Shown piece after piece: positions 34,664 to 44,806 of a stretch of 64,000 nucleotides of DNA. Where the stretch lies: the NCBI RefSeq assembly GCF_003113265.1, contig NZ_PUIV01000004.1, forward strand, positions 124,001 to 188,000. The letters run 5' to 3'. The position numbers and the translations under genes are program-made. Source of the DNA: Methylosinus sporium (GTDB taxonomy: Bacteria; Pseudomonadota; Alphaproteobacteria; Rhizobiales; Beijerinckiaceae). Position 1 is the first letter of the stretch; every line of letters begins with the position of its first letter. Under the pieces are notes generated by a model that saw only the letters and a list, made by a program, of their open reading frames with translations, was not told the origin of the DNA and made no database searches.

Positions 34664-36073
34664 ATGACCACGGCCAAGGACGTTCTCAAGCAGATCGCCG
34701 ACAATGACGTAAAATATGTGGATTTCCGCTTCACGGATCCGCGCGGCAAGTGGCAGCACGTCACCTTCGACGTGTCGATCATCGACGAGGACGCGCTGAA
34801 CGAAGGCATCATGTTCGACGGCTCCTCGATCGCCGGCTGGAAGGCGATCAACGAGTCGGACATGACTCTCCTGCCCGATCTCTCGACGGTCACGCACGAC
34901 CCCTTCTTCGCCGCCTCCACCCTCTCCATCGTCTGCGACGTCGTCGAGCCCACCACCGGCCAGCCCTACAACCGCGACCCGCGCGGCATCGCCAAAAAGG
35001 CCCAGGCCTATCTGCAGTCGACCGGAATCGGCGACACCTCTTTCTTCGGTCCGGAAGCCGAATTCTTCGTCTTCGACGACGTGCGCTTCTCGACCGATCC
35101 CTACAACACCGGCTTCACCGTCGACTCCGTCGAGCTGCCCACCAATTCCGACACCGCCTATGAGGGCGGCAATCTCGGCCATCGCGTGCGCACCAAGGGC
35201 GGCTATTTCCCTGTTCCGCCGATCGACTCCGCCCAGGACATGCGCGGCGAAATGCTGGCGGCCATGGCGGCCATGGGCGTCGCCGTCGAGAAGCACCATC
35301 ACGAGGTCGCCTCCGCGCAGCATGAGCTCGGTCTGAAATTCGCGACGCTCGTCACTGTCGCCGACCATCTGCAGATCTACAAATACGCCATTCATCAGGT
35401 GGCGCATTCCTACGGCAAGACGGCGACCTTCATGCCCAAGCCCGTCTATGGCGACAATGGCTCGGGTATGCACGTCCACCAGTCGATCTGGAAGGAAGGC
35501 AAGCCGGTGTTCGCCGGCGACAAATACGCCGGCCTCAGCCAAGAGTGCCTGTGGTATATCGGCGGCATCATCAAGCACGCCAAGGCGCTGAACGCCTTCA
35601 CCAATCCGTCGACGAACTCCTATAAGCGCCTGGTTCCGGGCTTCGAGGCTCCGGTGCTGCTCGCCTATTCGTCGCGCAACCGCTCGGCCTCCTGCCGCAT
35701 CCCCTTCGCGACCAGCCCGAAGGCGAAGCGCGTCGAGGTTCGCTTCCCCGATCCGACGGCGAATCCCTATCTCGCCTTCTCGGCCATGCTGATGGCCGGT
35801 CTCGACGGCATCGCCAACAAGATCGATCCGGGCGCGCCGTCCGACAAGGACCTCTACGACCTGCCGCCGGAGGAGCTGAAGGCGATCCCGACGGTCTGCG
35901 GCTCGCTGCGCGAGGCGCTGGACAGCCTGAAGGCCGACCACGCCTTCCTGACGGCCGGCGGCGTCTTCAACGAGGATTTCATCCTCTCCTACATCGACCT
36001 GAAGTATCAGGACGTCTATCGCTTCGAGATGGCGCCGCATCCGGTCGAGTATGACATGTATTATTCCTACTGA
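34664..36073 (+). CDS. glnA: Glutamine synthetase type I
   Basis: Dodecameric GSI, 469 residues, the main ammonium-assimilating enzyme. Visible motifs are [21 protein letters not shown], the ATP site [16 protein letters not shown] and NRSASCRIP. The adenylylation loop is [11 protein letters not shown] with Tyr398, so activity is controlled by GlnE. It follows glnB and ends at a clear bidirectional terminator. Complete and of normal length. Confidence 0.98.
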   Translation: MTTAKDVLKQIADNDVKYVDFRFTDPRGKWQHVTFDVSIIDEDALNEGIMFDGSSIAGWKAINESDMTLLPDLSTVTHDPFFAASTLSIVCDVVEPTTGQPYNRDPRGIAKKAQAYLQSTGIGDTSFFGPEAEFFVFDDVRFSTDPYNTGFTVDSVELPTNSDTAYEGGNLGHRVRTKGGYFPVPPIDSAQDMRGEMLAAMAAMGVAVEKHHHEVASAQHELGLKFATLVTVADHLQIYKYAIHQVAHSYGKTATFMPKPVYGDNGSGMHVHQSIWKEGKPVFAGDKYAGLSQECLWYIGGIIKHAKALNAFTNPSTNSYKRLVPGFEAPVLLAYSSRNRSASCRIPFATSPKAKRVEVRFPDPTANPYLAFSAMLMAGLDGIANKIDPGAPSDKDLYDLPPEELKAIPTVCGSLREALDSLKADHAFLTAGGVFNEDFILSYIDLKYQDVYRFEMAPHPVEYDMYYSY

Positions 36074-36100
36074 TCGCCTCGCGATCCTGTAGAAACGAAA

Positions 36101-36125
36101 GGGCGGCCGAGAGGCCGCCCTTTTT
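36101..36125. terminator. Rho-independent terminator between glnA and prfB
   Basis: GGGCGGCC gaga GGCCGCCC followed by TTTTT, an 8-bp GC stem 28 bases after the glnA stop. As prfB is convergent, the stem may also terminate prfB transcription, though the minus side has only three T. Confidence 0.92.
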
Positions 36126-36181
36126 GTTTGTCCAGAGCGATTGGGCGAGGAAGAGACCCGCCCCGCCCTCGCGCCGAAAGA

Positions 36182-37313
36182 TCACTCCACGTCCTCGACC
36201 TTCTCCGGTCCGCCGCCGAGCACGCGCTGGGCGAGCGAGGCCTGCATGAAATCGTCGAGCTCGCCGTCCAGCACCTCGTCCGGCGTGCCGGAGGTGTGGC
36301 CGGTGCGCAAATCCTTCACCAGCTGATAGGGCTGCAGCACATAGCTGCGAATCTGATGGCCCCAGCCGATATCGGACTTCGACGCTTCGACGGCATTGGC
36401 CTCCGCCTCGCGCCTTTCCAGCTCCACCTCATAGAGGCGGGCGCGCAGCATGTTCCACGCGGTGGCGCGGTTCTTGTGCTGCGAGCGCTCCGCCTGACAG
36501 GCGACGACGATGCCGGACGGAATATGGGTGATGCGAATGGCCGAGTCCGTCGTGTTGACGTGCTGGCCGCCCGCGCCGGACGAGCGATAAGTGTCGATGC
36601 GGCAATCGGATTCGTTGATCTGAATGTCGATCTTGTCGTCGATGACCGGATAGACCCAGACCGAGGCGAAGCTCGTGTGCCGCCGCGCATTAGAGTCGAA
36701 GGGCGAGATGCGCACGAGACGATGCACGCCCGATTCGGTCTTGGCCCAGCCATGGGCGTTCATGCCCTTGACCAGCAGCGTGGCCGATTTGATGCCGGCC
36801 TCGTCGCCGGCCGTCTCCTCGATCACCTCGACCTTGAACTTCTTCCGCTCCGCCCAGCGGGCGTACATGCGGAACAGCATTCGCGCCCAGTCGCAGCTCT
36901 CTGTGCCGCCGGCGCCCGAATGCACCTCGATGAAAGTGTCATTGCCGTCGGCCTCGCCCGAGAACAGCGCCTCGATCTGGCGCTCGCGCGATTCCTTCAG
37001 CAGCGCCACGAGCTGCGCTATGCCTTCTTTCTCAGTGTCGGCGTCATTCTCGGCCTCGCCGAGCTCGACGAGCGTGATGGCGTCCTCGAGGTCGCGGTCG
37101 AGCCGCGCGATGGAGGAGAGCTGATCCTCGAGCTGGGTGCGCTCGCGCATGATCTTCTGCGCGGCTTCGGCGTCGTTCCAGAGATCGGGGTCCTCGACCC
37201 TGGCGTTCAGCTCGGCGAGACGTCGCGTTGAAGTCTCGACGTCAAAGATGCCTCCTCAGCAGTCCCATGGACTGCTCGATCTGTTCTTTCAGCGCAAGCG
37301 GCTCGGCGCGCAT
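36182..37313 (-). CDS. prfB: Peptide chain release factor 2, with programmed +1 frameshift
   Basis: RF2 recognises UAA and UGA and triggers peptide release. The gene is in two frames: 23 codons from ATG 37313 (MRAEPLALKEQIEQSMGLLR and on to RHL), then an in-frame TGA at 37244-37242. After a +1 shift the frame starting DVETSTRR runs to 36182, giving 376 residues in total, the normal RF2 length. The class-I release-factor signature GGQ is in RSSGAGGQHVNTTDSAIR and the GAGGTESCDW block is intact. ATG 37313 has AAGGG at a fitting distance; ATG 37322 is in frame just upstream. Confidence 0.97.
37241..37256 (-). promoter_or_regulatory. prfB autoregulatory frameshift site
   Basis: On the minus strand AGGAGG is followed by CAT CTT TGA C. 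The internal Shine-Dalgarno lies three bases before the slippery CTT, and TGA C is the weak stop context. This is the classical RF2 arrangement: low RF2 makes ribosomes slip +1 and produce more RF2. Confidence 0.95.
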
Positions 37314-37451
37314 GTCTCTCATCCCTTTTGGGCTCAGGGCCGGCGGCCCGAGGCCGGAGGTATTAGAGCAAGACGCGCAAAAGATGAAGCCCCCGGCGGA
37401 AGCGCGGCGCCGGCCGGCCGCGACGACGGCGCCAAACGGCGCCGTTCACGG

Positions 37452-39080
37452 TCAGGGACAGAGCCCGGTCGATTTGCGGTAATTCGCGAGAGAATCCGGC
37501 AGCGCCGACGCGCATATCGGCGCGGCGATGTTGCGCGCCTGCTGCGGCTGTCCATCGCGGAGCAGCGCAGCGAGCATCAGCCGGACACGCGCCTCCATAT
37601 GGTTCAAAACGGGGATGGTCAGCGCCTGCTTATCGGCGAGCGCTTCGCGCAATTCCTTTTCCGCCGCGGCTGCCGATCCATGATCGATCAGCCAGGCCGC
37701 GTGCGCGAGACGCGCGCGCGGGTCGCGCGGATTGCGCGCGAGCGTCACAGCAGCGCCCGCCTTGGCCTTTTCCCAATCGGCCGGAAAGTCGGGAGCGAGA
37801 AGCTGGACTTGCGCGAGGCGCGGCGGGATGAGTGTCGCAGCGCCGAGCGCGACGGCGAAGAAAGCTGCGGCGAGCGCCGCCGGCAATTTGTCGAATGCCG
37901 GCCGCGGCCGATCGATCGGCCAGAGCGGCAAAAGCGCCAGCCCGCAGAGCAAGCCTCCGGCCGCGCCGCCGAAATGCGCGGCATAATCGATATGCGCGCC
38001 GTGACTGATCGAAACGAGCGGCAGCAAGGAGGGCAGCAGAATCTGAAACGAGCCGGTCAGGAGATTGTTGCGCTCCGGCCCCGGCGGAAAGCGATAGCTC
38101 GCGACTGCCGTCGCCGCGAACAGAGCCACGACGCCGCCGGACGCGCCGACGCCGACGATATCCGGCGGATTGAAGAAGACCGACGCCGTCGAGCCGGCGA
38201 GCGCGCCGACGCAAAAAACGCCGGCGAACCAGGCCGCCCCGACGAGACGCTCCAATTGCGAGCCGGCGGCGATCAGCGCGACGACATTGAGCAGCAAATG
38301 AAACAGCCCGCCATGCAGCAGCGGCGCGGTGAACAATCGCCACCATTCGCCGTCACGAATGGCGGCGAGCGAGGAGCCGCCCATGGCGAACACGGTTCCG
38401 ACCGCCGGCGTGATAGCGTCCGTCGCCGGAAAGGGCGCGAAGGCCAGCTCGCAGGCGAAGATCGCAGCGAGAACGACCGCGAGCGCGATCGAGAAATAAG
38501 GCGCGACGAGCGCGACTTTCGGCTCGGCGGGCGCGCTCTCGCGCGCGAGCGGCCCCGCTTCCGGCGTCTGCTGCGCCTTGGCCTCCTCCACTCTGGTCGC
38601 GACGAACGTCGCCAATTTGTCCGGCTCGACGTCCAGCATGGAGAGCGGAAAAACGATCTCGCGGCTACGCCAACCGAAAAGTCCCCCGAGCCGAGCCCAA
38701 AGGCCAGCACGCTCCACCCGATCGACGGCGGCCGGATAGAGAGTGAGATGCAAGAACTTCTGATTTTGGGTGACGCTCACATAGACGTTCTGCACGTCGT
38801 CCCAGGCCACTGGTGCGCTCGCGATCGAAGGACTGGAGAAATCCTGATCGGTCATAATGATAGCGGGGTTTCGCGCCTGGATCAGCTGCCAGAGGAAGAC
38901 GAGCGTGCACAGACCGAAAAAGGCGAGAGCCAGCACGCCGGCCGCGACGCCGTGACGCTCATCCGGGCGAAGCGTCATCAAGACGCCGCCCGCTGTGAAA
39001 ATTAGACTGACCACGAACAGCAGCAAAAGCTTTTTGGTCGCACGCCGGATCTCGACGCGCGTGGATTGTTCGACCGTCAT
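37452..39080 (-). CDS. Rhomboid-family intramembrane serine protease with extra domains
   Basis: A 542-residue membrane protein in three parts. Residues 1-170 hold two membrane segments and a PH-like domain (STM3941-type: PVAWDDVQNVYVSVTQNQKFL). The rhomboid core (about 200-400) has the HGGLFHLLLNVVAL segment, the nucleophile in GVGASGGVVALFA and the catalytic His in DYAAHFGGAAGG. A C-terminal part (about 420-542) looks like TPR helices (AVTLARNPRDPRARLAHAAWL). The rhomboid fusion is consistent with a protease processing membrane proteins. ATG 39080 is preferred to an upstream in-frame GTG at 39089. Confidence 0.85.
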   Translation of the reverse strand: MTVEQSTRVEIRRATKKLLLLFVVSLIFTAGGVLMTLRPDERHGVAAGVLALAFFGLCTLVFLWQLIQARNPAIIMTDQDFSSPSIASAPVAWDDVQNVYVSVTQNQKFLHLTLYPAAVDRVERAGLWARLGGLFGWRSREIVFPLSMLDVEPDKLATFVATRVEEAKAQQTPEAGPLARESAPAEPKVALVAPYFSIALAVVLAAIFACELAFAPFPATDAITPAVGTVFAMGGSSLAAIRDGEWWRLFTAPLLHGGLFHLLLNVVALIAAGSQLERLVGAAWFAGVFCVGALAGSTASVFFNPPDIVGVGASGGVVALFAATAVASYRFPPGPERNNLLTGSFQILLPSLLPLVSISHGAHIDYAAHFGGAAGGLLCGLALLPLWPIDRPRPAFDKLPAALAAAFFAVALGAATLIPPRLAQVQLLAPDFPADWEKAKAGAAVTLARNPRDPRARLAHAAWLIDHGSAAAAEKELREALADKQALTIPVLNHMEARVRLMLAALLRDGQPQQARNIAAPICASALPDSLANYRKSTGLCP

Positions 39081-39169
39081 GAAATACACTCGCCGCTATA
39101 TAGATGTGACGTCGGCGTAAGCTTAGCCGAAATATCTCGGGCCGCCTAGACGGCGGACTCGCGGCTTCG

Positions 39170-40714
39170 TCAATCCTGCGACAGCGGCTCGCCGTCCTCG
39201 CGCGGCTCCGGCAGCGGCTCCAACGGCGGCTCGCCCCTCGCGCGCTGAGCGGCGCGCTCCAGCATGAGCATGAAGGCGTCTATGTCTTCCTCGCGCGTGC
39301 GGTGATTGAAGATCGCCGCGCGGATCGTCGGATGGCCGTCGAGCAGCGTCAGCGAGGGCGCCGCCTCGCCGCTCTCATGCAGCTCCATTACGATCTCGCG
39401 ATTGAGACGCCCCGCCTCATCGTCGTCCTTCACGCCGAAGCAGACGACATTGAGCGCCACCGGCGCACGCATCTCGAACGTGCCGGACGCTTCGATATTG
39501 CGGCGCAGCCGTTGCGCCAGAGCGCAGCTTTTTTCGATGCAGGCGCCGAGACGCTCGGTCCCGAACACCTCTATGGTGAACCAGGTCTTCAGCGCGCGAA
39601 AGCCGCGCGAGAGATCGGCGCCGAGATCGCAAGGCCAAATCTCGCCCGCCGCCAGCCCGCGCGGCGCGCGCGTCAGATAGGCGGCGTTGGCGGCGAAGGC
39701 GCGGCGATGCGCCTCCGGGTCGCGCACCAGGAAGAAGCCCGCGTCATAGGGCACATGCAGCCATTTGTGGAAATCGAAGGCGACAGAGTCGGCGCGCTCG
39801 AGACCCTTCACCAAAGGCTTCAGCGCCGGCGAGAGAACGGCCAGCGCGCCGAAGGCGCCGTCTATGTGGAACCAGAGGTCTTCCGCCTTCGCAATGTCGG
39901 CGAGCGCGTCGAGATCGTCGATCGCGCCCGTGTCGACCGAGCCCGCCGTGCCGACGACGAGAAACGGATGCAGCCCCGCGGCGCGATCCTCGGCGATGGC
40001 GCGGCGCAGCTCGTCCACACGCAGCGAACGGGCTCCGTCCGACTCGATGAGCCGCAAATGGCGGGCGCCGAGGCCGGCGAGCTCCATCGCCTGCCGCACG
40101 CAGTTGTGCGCCTCGCGCGAGGCATAGGCGACGAGCTGCTCCTCGAGCGCCTTCAGCCCGTTCTTGCGCACATTCTTGTCGCCGAGCGCATGTTCGCGCG
40201 CGACCAGCAGCGAGAGAAAATTGGCGATCGACGTGCCGGTGACGAAGACGCCGCTGGCGTCTAGAGGGAAGCCGAACGCCTGCGCCATCCAGGCGGCGAT
40301 CTGCCGCTCGACGTCGAGCGCGATGTGATTGCGGCCGCCGCAATTGGAGTTGAGCCCGGCGGCGAGCATTTCCGCCACCATGCCGACGGGCGTGCCGGCG
40401 CCCTGCGCCCAGCCCATGAACAGCGGATGGATATTGCCATTGGCGTAGGGCTGAATGAAGCGCTCGAAATCGTCCAGCGCGGCGGCGAGGCCCCGGCCTT
40501 CGGCCGGCAGCGGGCGCCGGAAGCGCTCGCGCGCCTCCGCAGAGGGCTCGCGCCAGACCGGCCGCTCGCGCAGCGTCGCGAGATGGTCGATCATCTGGTC
40601 GAGCGCACGATGACTCTCGGCGCGAAACGCCTCCCAATCCGTCGGATCGAGATCCGCGGACAAGGCGTCGGCGGGCGCGCCGATCGGCTTCGGCGGCCGC
40701 TGTGAATGGTTCAT
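39170..40714 (-). CDS. PLP-dependent aromatic-amino-acid-type decarboxylase
   Basis: A 514-residue group II decarboxylase. The PLP Lys is Lys317 in SVAFDFHKWLHVPYDAGF; the cofactor-binding HIDGAFGAL (Asp contacting the pyridine N) and VVGTAGSVDTGAIDDL are upstream. The substrate-site entry HPLFMGWAQGAGTPVGMVAEML and the nearby GGRNHIALDVERQ match tyrosine/DOPA/tryptophan decarboxylase homologues. The exact amino acid cannot be predicted. A weak purine-rich stretch (GAAGCGGGA) precedes the ATG. No transporter or linked pathway gene is adjacent. Confidence 0.88.
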   Translation of the reverse strand: MNHSQRPPKPIGAPADALSADLDPTDWEAFRAESHRALDQMIDHLATLRERPVWREPSAEARERFRRPLPAEGRGLAAALDDFERFIQPYANGNIHPLFMGWAQGAGTPVGMVAEMLAAGLNSNCGGRNHIALDVERQIAAWMAQAFGFPLDASGVFVTGTSIANFLSLLVAREHALGDKNVRKNGLKALEEQLVAYASREAHNCVRQAMELAGLGARHLRLIESDGARSLRVDELRRAIAEDRAAGLHPFLVVGTAGSVDTGAIDDLDALADIAKAEDLWFHIDGAFGALAVLSPALKPLVKGLERADSVAFDFHKWLHVPYDAGFFLVRDPEAHRRAFAANAAYLTRAPRGLAAGEIWPCDLGADLSRGFRALKTWFTIEVFGTERLGACIEKSCALAQRLRRNIEASGTFEMRAPVALNVVCFGVKDDDEAGRLNREIVMELHESGEAAPSLTLLDGHPTIRAAIFNHRTREEDIDAFMLMLERAAQRARGEPPLEPLPEPREDGEPLSQD

Positions 40715-40821
40715 TCCCGCTTCATCCCCGGGAGCTTCGTAAGTGGAACAGGACTAATCAGCTTTCGCGCTGCGAAGCAATATCGCCGCCGGAAACAGCG
40801 CGGCGCCGACCTGCGCCGTCA

Positions 40822-41514
40822 CTACGCCACCGTCAGCTCGACTGTTCCTACTCCGTCGATCGCCCCCGTCACATGGTCGCCCGCGACGATCGGCCCGACG
40901 CCGGCCGGCGTGCCGGTGAAGATGAGATCGCCCGCCTCGAGCCGCACAAAGGCCGACAGGATCGCCACGATCTCGGCGACGCTCCAGATCATTTCGGAGA
41001 GATCGGCGTCCTGCCGCACGGCGCCGTTGACGGCGAGGCTTATGCGCCCGGCGGCCGGATGGCCGATGCGCGCGGCCGGGGCCAGCGCGCCCAGCGGGGC
41101 GGAATTGTCGAAGCCTTTGGAGAGGTCCCAGGGCCGACCGGCCTTGCGCGCCTCGCTCTGCAGATCGCGGCGGGTGAGATCGATCCCGGCGGCGTAGCCG
41201 AAGACATGGGCGAGCGCATCCGCCCGCGCTATCTCCGCGCCGCCGCTCCCGATCGCCGCGACCAGCTCGATCTCGTGATGGAGGTCCGCGGTTCGCGGCG
41301 GATAGGGGATCGTCGCGCCGCTGACGACCACGGCGTCGGCGGGCTTGGAAAAAAAACACGGCTGCTCGCGCGAGGGGTCCTTGCCCATTTCCCGCGCATG
41401 GGCGGCGTAATTCTGCCCGACGCAGAAAATGCGCCGCACCGGAAAACGCCGCGCATCTCCCGCTATGGCGAGCGAGGCCGGCGCCGGCGGCGGAAACAGA
41501 AATTCGTCGCTCAT
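40822..41514 (-). CDS. Fumarylacetoacetate hydrolase family protein
   Basis: A 230-residue FAH-fold enzyme. Metal-binding residues are in YPPRTADLHHEIELVAAIG (ExE type), with FCVGQNYAAHAREMG upstream, FGYAAGIDLTRRDLQ in the middle, and LIFTGTPAGVGPIVAGD near the end. Members act as fumarylpyruvate hydrolases, oxaloacetate decarboxylases or related C-C cleaving enzymes; FTGTPAGVG is the fumarylpyruvate/acylpyruvase subgroup. GAGGGGAG precedes the ATG. Eleven bases separate it from the upstream membrane protein gene, so they may be cotranscribed. Confidence 0.88.
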   Translation of the reverse strand: MSDEFLFPPPAPASLAIAGDARRFPVRRIFCVGQNYAAHAREMGKDPSREQPCFFSKPADAVVVSGATIPYPPRTADLHHEIELVAAIGSGGAEIARADALAHVFGYAAGIDLTRRDLQSEARKAGRPWDLSKGFDNSAPLGALAPAARIGHPAAGRISLAVNGAVRQDADLSEMIWSVAEIVAILSAFVRLEAGDLIFTGTPAGVGPIVAGDHVTGAIDGVGTVELTVA

Positions 41515-41524
41515 CGCGCTCCCC

Positions 41525-42721
41525 TCACAAATAGCTCAGCCACCAATCGCGCCGCCGCCGCTTGACGCCGGCGAACCAGACGCAGGCGGGATAGATCGCC
41601 GCGATGATCAGCATCCACATGACATAGGCGCCGGCGAGGCCGAGGCCGTAATTCTCGGGCGGCTGGCCGCCGCTCTCGAGGCCTTTCAGATCGACGCCCT
41701 TGGCGAGGGCGACGATGAGAGCGGCGACGAGAATGACATAGAGATGCAGCACATAGGCGAAGAGCGGAACGCGGCCGAATGTGGCCAGCACGCGCCCCAC
41801 GGCGCCGCCCGCCCGCTCCAACGCCGGCAGCAGCAGCAGGCCGACGCCGAGCGTGACCAGCGCATAATGCAGCGAGGGCGGATATTTGCTGACATTGAGG
41901 AAGGAGAGCGCCGTTCGGGCGCCGTCCGGATAGGTCAGCCAAAGCCGCGCGTCGCCATAGACGCCGGCGAAGCGCAAGGCGGCGAATCCCGCTAGAAAGG
42001 CGAGGCCGAGCGCGACGAACGCCCGCATCCGACGCTCATGCGGCCACAGGAAGATCGGCGCGAGCCCATAGCCGAGCGCGATGACGCCGATCCAGGGCAG
42101 CACCGGATAATAGACTTGGCCGCTGAGGCCGAAGGGCAGCGGCCCTTTTTCATGCAGCACATTCCACAAGGGCGCGAACTCGCCCAATTGCGCCGCGTGG
42201 ACGCTGTCGAATAGATTGTGCAGGAGAAGGATCGCCGCGCCGATCGCCAGCACGGCCCGCGTCGGCAGAGAGACGAGCGCCGAAAGCGCGATCATGCCGC
42301 AGCCGATCGCCCACAGAGTCCCGAGCTCGATCGCGCCCGAGCCGACTGTCCACACCGGGCTGACGATAAAAATGTCGAGCAGGATCAGCCATAGGCCGCG
42401 CGTCCACAGAAAGCGCGCGCTCTCGCCGCGATCCTCCAGCGAGAGCGCGTGCAGATAGGCGGAGACGCCGGCGAGAAAGGTGAAGGTCGGCGCGCAGAAA
42501 TGCGTGACAAAGCGCGTGAGGAACAGCGCCGGATAGGTGCGGTCGAGATCGGTCGGATCGAAGCGCAGCGCGTCGGCGTCGAAGAAATCGCGCACATGAT
42601 CCAGCGCCATGACGATGATGACCAGCCCGCGCAGGCGATCGATGGAGAGGAGACGCGCTCCTGCGGGGAGCGAGACATGCTCGCGCGTTGCGCTCGGGGC
42701 TTCGTCCAGCATGATCGTCAT
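41525..42721 (-). CDS. DUF1624/heparan-acetyltransferase-like membrane protein
   Basis: A 398-residue polytopic membrane protein with about ten to eleven segments. It opens SIDRLRGLVIIVMALDHVRDFFD, the signature of the YeiB/DUF1624/HGSNAT-type acyltransferase group, in which this His is thought to take part in acetyl transfer across the membrane. Later motifs include FCAPTFTFLAGVSAYL and GRVPLFAYVLHLYVI. It may modify an envelope sugar or amine. ATG 42721 has GGAG eight bases upstream. Upstream lies a palindromic repeat shared with another intergenic site in the window. Confidence 0.85.
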   Translation of the reverse strand: MTIMLDEAPSATREHVSLPAGARLLSIDRLRGLVIIVMALDHVRDFFDADALRFDPTDLDRTYPALFLTRFVTHFCAPTFTFLAGVSAYLHALSLEDRGESARFLWTRGLWLILLDIFIVSPVWTVGSGAIELGTLWAIGCGMIALSALVSLPTRAVLAIGAAILLLHNLFDSVHAAQLGEFAPLWNVLHEKGPLPFGLSGQVYYPVLPWIGVIALGYGLAPIFLWPHERRMRAFVALGLAFLAGFAALRFAGVYGDARLWLTYPDGARTALSFLNVSKYPPSLHYALVTLGVGLLLLPALERAGGAVGRVLATFGRVPLFAYVLHLYVILVAALIVALAKGVDLKGLESGGQPPENYGLGLAGAYVMWMLIIAAIYPACVWFAGVKRRRRDWWLSYL

Positions 42722-42770
42722 GACGTGTCTCCGCCGGCTGTCGAAAAATAAAGCGAGGTGAAACAGCGGC

Positions 42771-42798
42771 CCCACCCTCTCCTTCAGGGGAGGGTGGG
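42771..42798. repeat. Intergenic palindromic repeat, short form
   Basis: CCCACCCTCTCC and GGGGAGGGTGGG flank a TTCA loop: a 12-bp stem with one G-T pair. The core resembles the palindrome at 18924-18962. It lies between hslO and the divergently placed upstream end of the DUF1624 gene. Confidence 0.65.
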
Positions 42799-42852
42799 CC
42801 TGCGGAGCGCCTTGCGCGCTCGACCTCCCCCTCGAGGAGGAGATGGAGCGCG

Positions 42853-43818
42853 CTAATCGAAATCGGCCGGATCGAACTCGCGCAAAGTGCGGCAGAATTC
42901 GCAGGTCACGCCGATGCGGCCATTGTCGCCGATCATGTCATGGCGATCCTGCGGCGTGAAGCTGCGCAACATATTGGCGATGCGATCGGTCGAGCAGCGG
43001 CAGGATTCGACGATCTCGCGCGTCGGATAGACGGTGACGCCGCGCTCGTGAAACAGCGAATAGAGCAGGCGCTCGCCCGAAAAGCCCGGATCGACGAGTT
43101 CGTGATCCTGCGTCGTCGCCGCCAGCGACAGGCCTTCCACCCAAGCGTCGTCCTCGCCCTCTTCCGGCAGGCCCGCGCTTTCGGGCGCGTCGCCGGGGTC
43201 GAGATCGCGCGGGCGCAGAGGCGCCTCGGGCAGATATTGCAGCAGCAGCCCGCCCGCGCGCCAGCTGCGGCCGGCGGGCGTCACGCTCTCGGCGACGGCG
43301 AGACGCACATAGCTCGGGATCTGCTCGGACTGGCGGAAATAGCGATGCGCCGCCTCGGCGAAGCCGTCGCCCTCCAGCGGCACGACGCCTTGGTAGCGCG
43401 CCGCGTCGCGGTCCCGCTCCATCGTCAGCGCCAGATGGCCCTGGCCGATGAGCGCGCCCGGGCTCATGCCGGCGAGAATGCGGCTCTCGTCATAGCGCGC
43501 GAAGCCGCGCAGCTTTCCGGGCGCGTCGAAATCGACGACGATCATGTCGACCGGCCCGTCGCTGCGCGTCTGCAATTGGAAGCGCCCATGCGACTCGACG
43601 AGCGAGCCGAGCAGCGCCGTCAGCGCCGCCGCCTCGCCGAGCAAGCGCGCCACGGCGGGCGGATAATCATAATGGGTGAGAATGGAATTCACCGCCGGCC
43701 CGAGCCGCACCAGACGCCCGCGCAGATCGAGCGGCTCGACGGCGAAGGGAAGCAGATTGTCGTCCTCGGCGAAGGGCGACGCCGGCCGGGCGTTGGCCTC
43801 GTCCGCCCGCCCGATCAT
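42853..43818 (-). CDS. hslO: Redox-regulated chaperone Hsp33
   Basis: Hsp33 holdase, 321 residues, activated by oxidation. The N-terminal substrate-binding domain includes RLVRLGPAVNSILTHYDYP and LGEAAALTALLGS. The C-terminal zinc redox switch is CRCS near residue 266 and CEFC near residue 305, so all four Cys are present. Located just after argF in the same direction; its ribosome site lies in a duplicated 21-base unit that also contains the argF stop. Confidence 0.95.
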   Translation of the reverse strand: MIGRADEANARPASPFAEDDNLLPFAVEPLDLRGRLVRLGPAVNSILTHYDYPPAVARLLGEAAALTALLGSLVESHGRFQLQTRSDGPVDMIVVDFDAPGKLRGFARYDESRILAGMSPGALIGQGHLALTMERDRDAARYQGVVPLEGDGFAEAAHRYFRQSEQIPSYVRLAVAESVTPAGRSWRAGGLLLQYLPEAPLRPRDLDPGDAPESAGLPEEGEDDAWVEGLSLAATTQDHELVDPGFSGERLLYSLFHERGVTVYPTREIVESCRCSTDRIANMLRSFTPQDRHDMIGDNGRIGVTCEFCRTLREFDPADFD

Positions 43819-43819
43819 C

Positions 43820-43855
43820 TGCTCGCCTGTGCGTTCAATTTGCTCGCCTGTGCGT

Positions 43856-43858
<3 letters not shown>
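43820..43858. repeat. Tandem duplication across the argF stop and hslO ribosome site
   Basis: The 18-base unit TGAACGCACAGGCGAGCA (minus strand) occurs twice with a period of 21 bases, at 43841-43858 and 43820-43837. The first copy supplies the argF stop TGA, the second supplies the hslO ribosome-binding AGGCGAG. It looks like a slippage event that lengthened the spacer. Confidence 0.8.

Positions 43859-44802
<944 letters not shown>

Positions 44803-44806
<4 letters not shown>

Noticed and set aside
36182-37150. prfB as a truncated gene starting at an internal ATG
   Set aside because: The missing N-terminus is fully accounted for by the upstream 23 codons and the +1 frameshift site.
37137-39005. 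622-codon plus-strand frame across prfB start and the rhomboid gene
   Set aside because: Antisense to the rhomboid gene, low-complexity Arg/Glu-rich translation.
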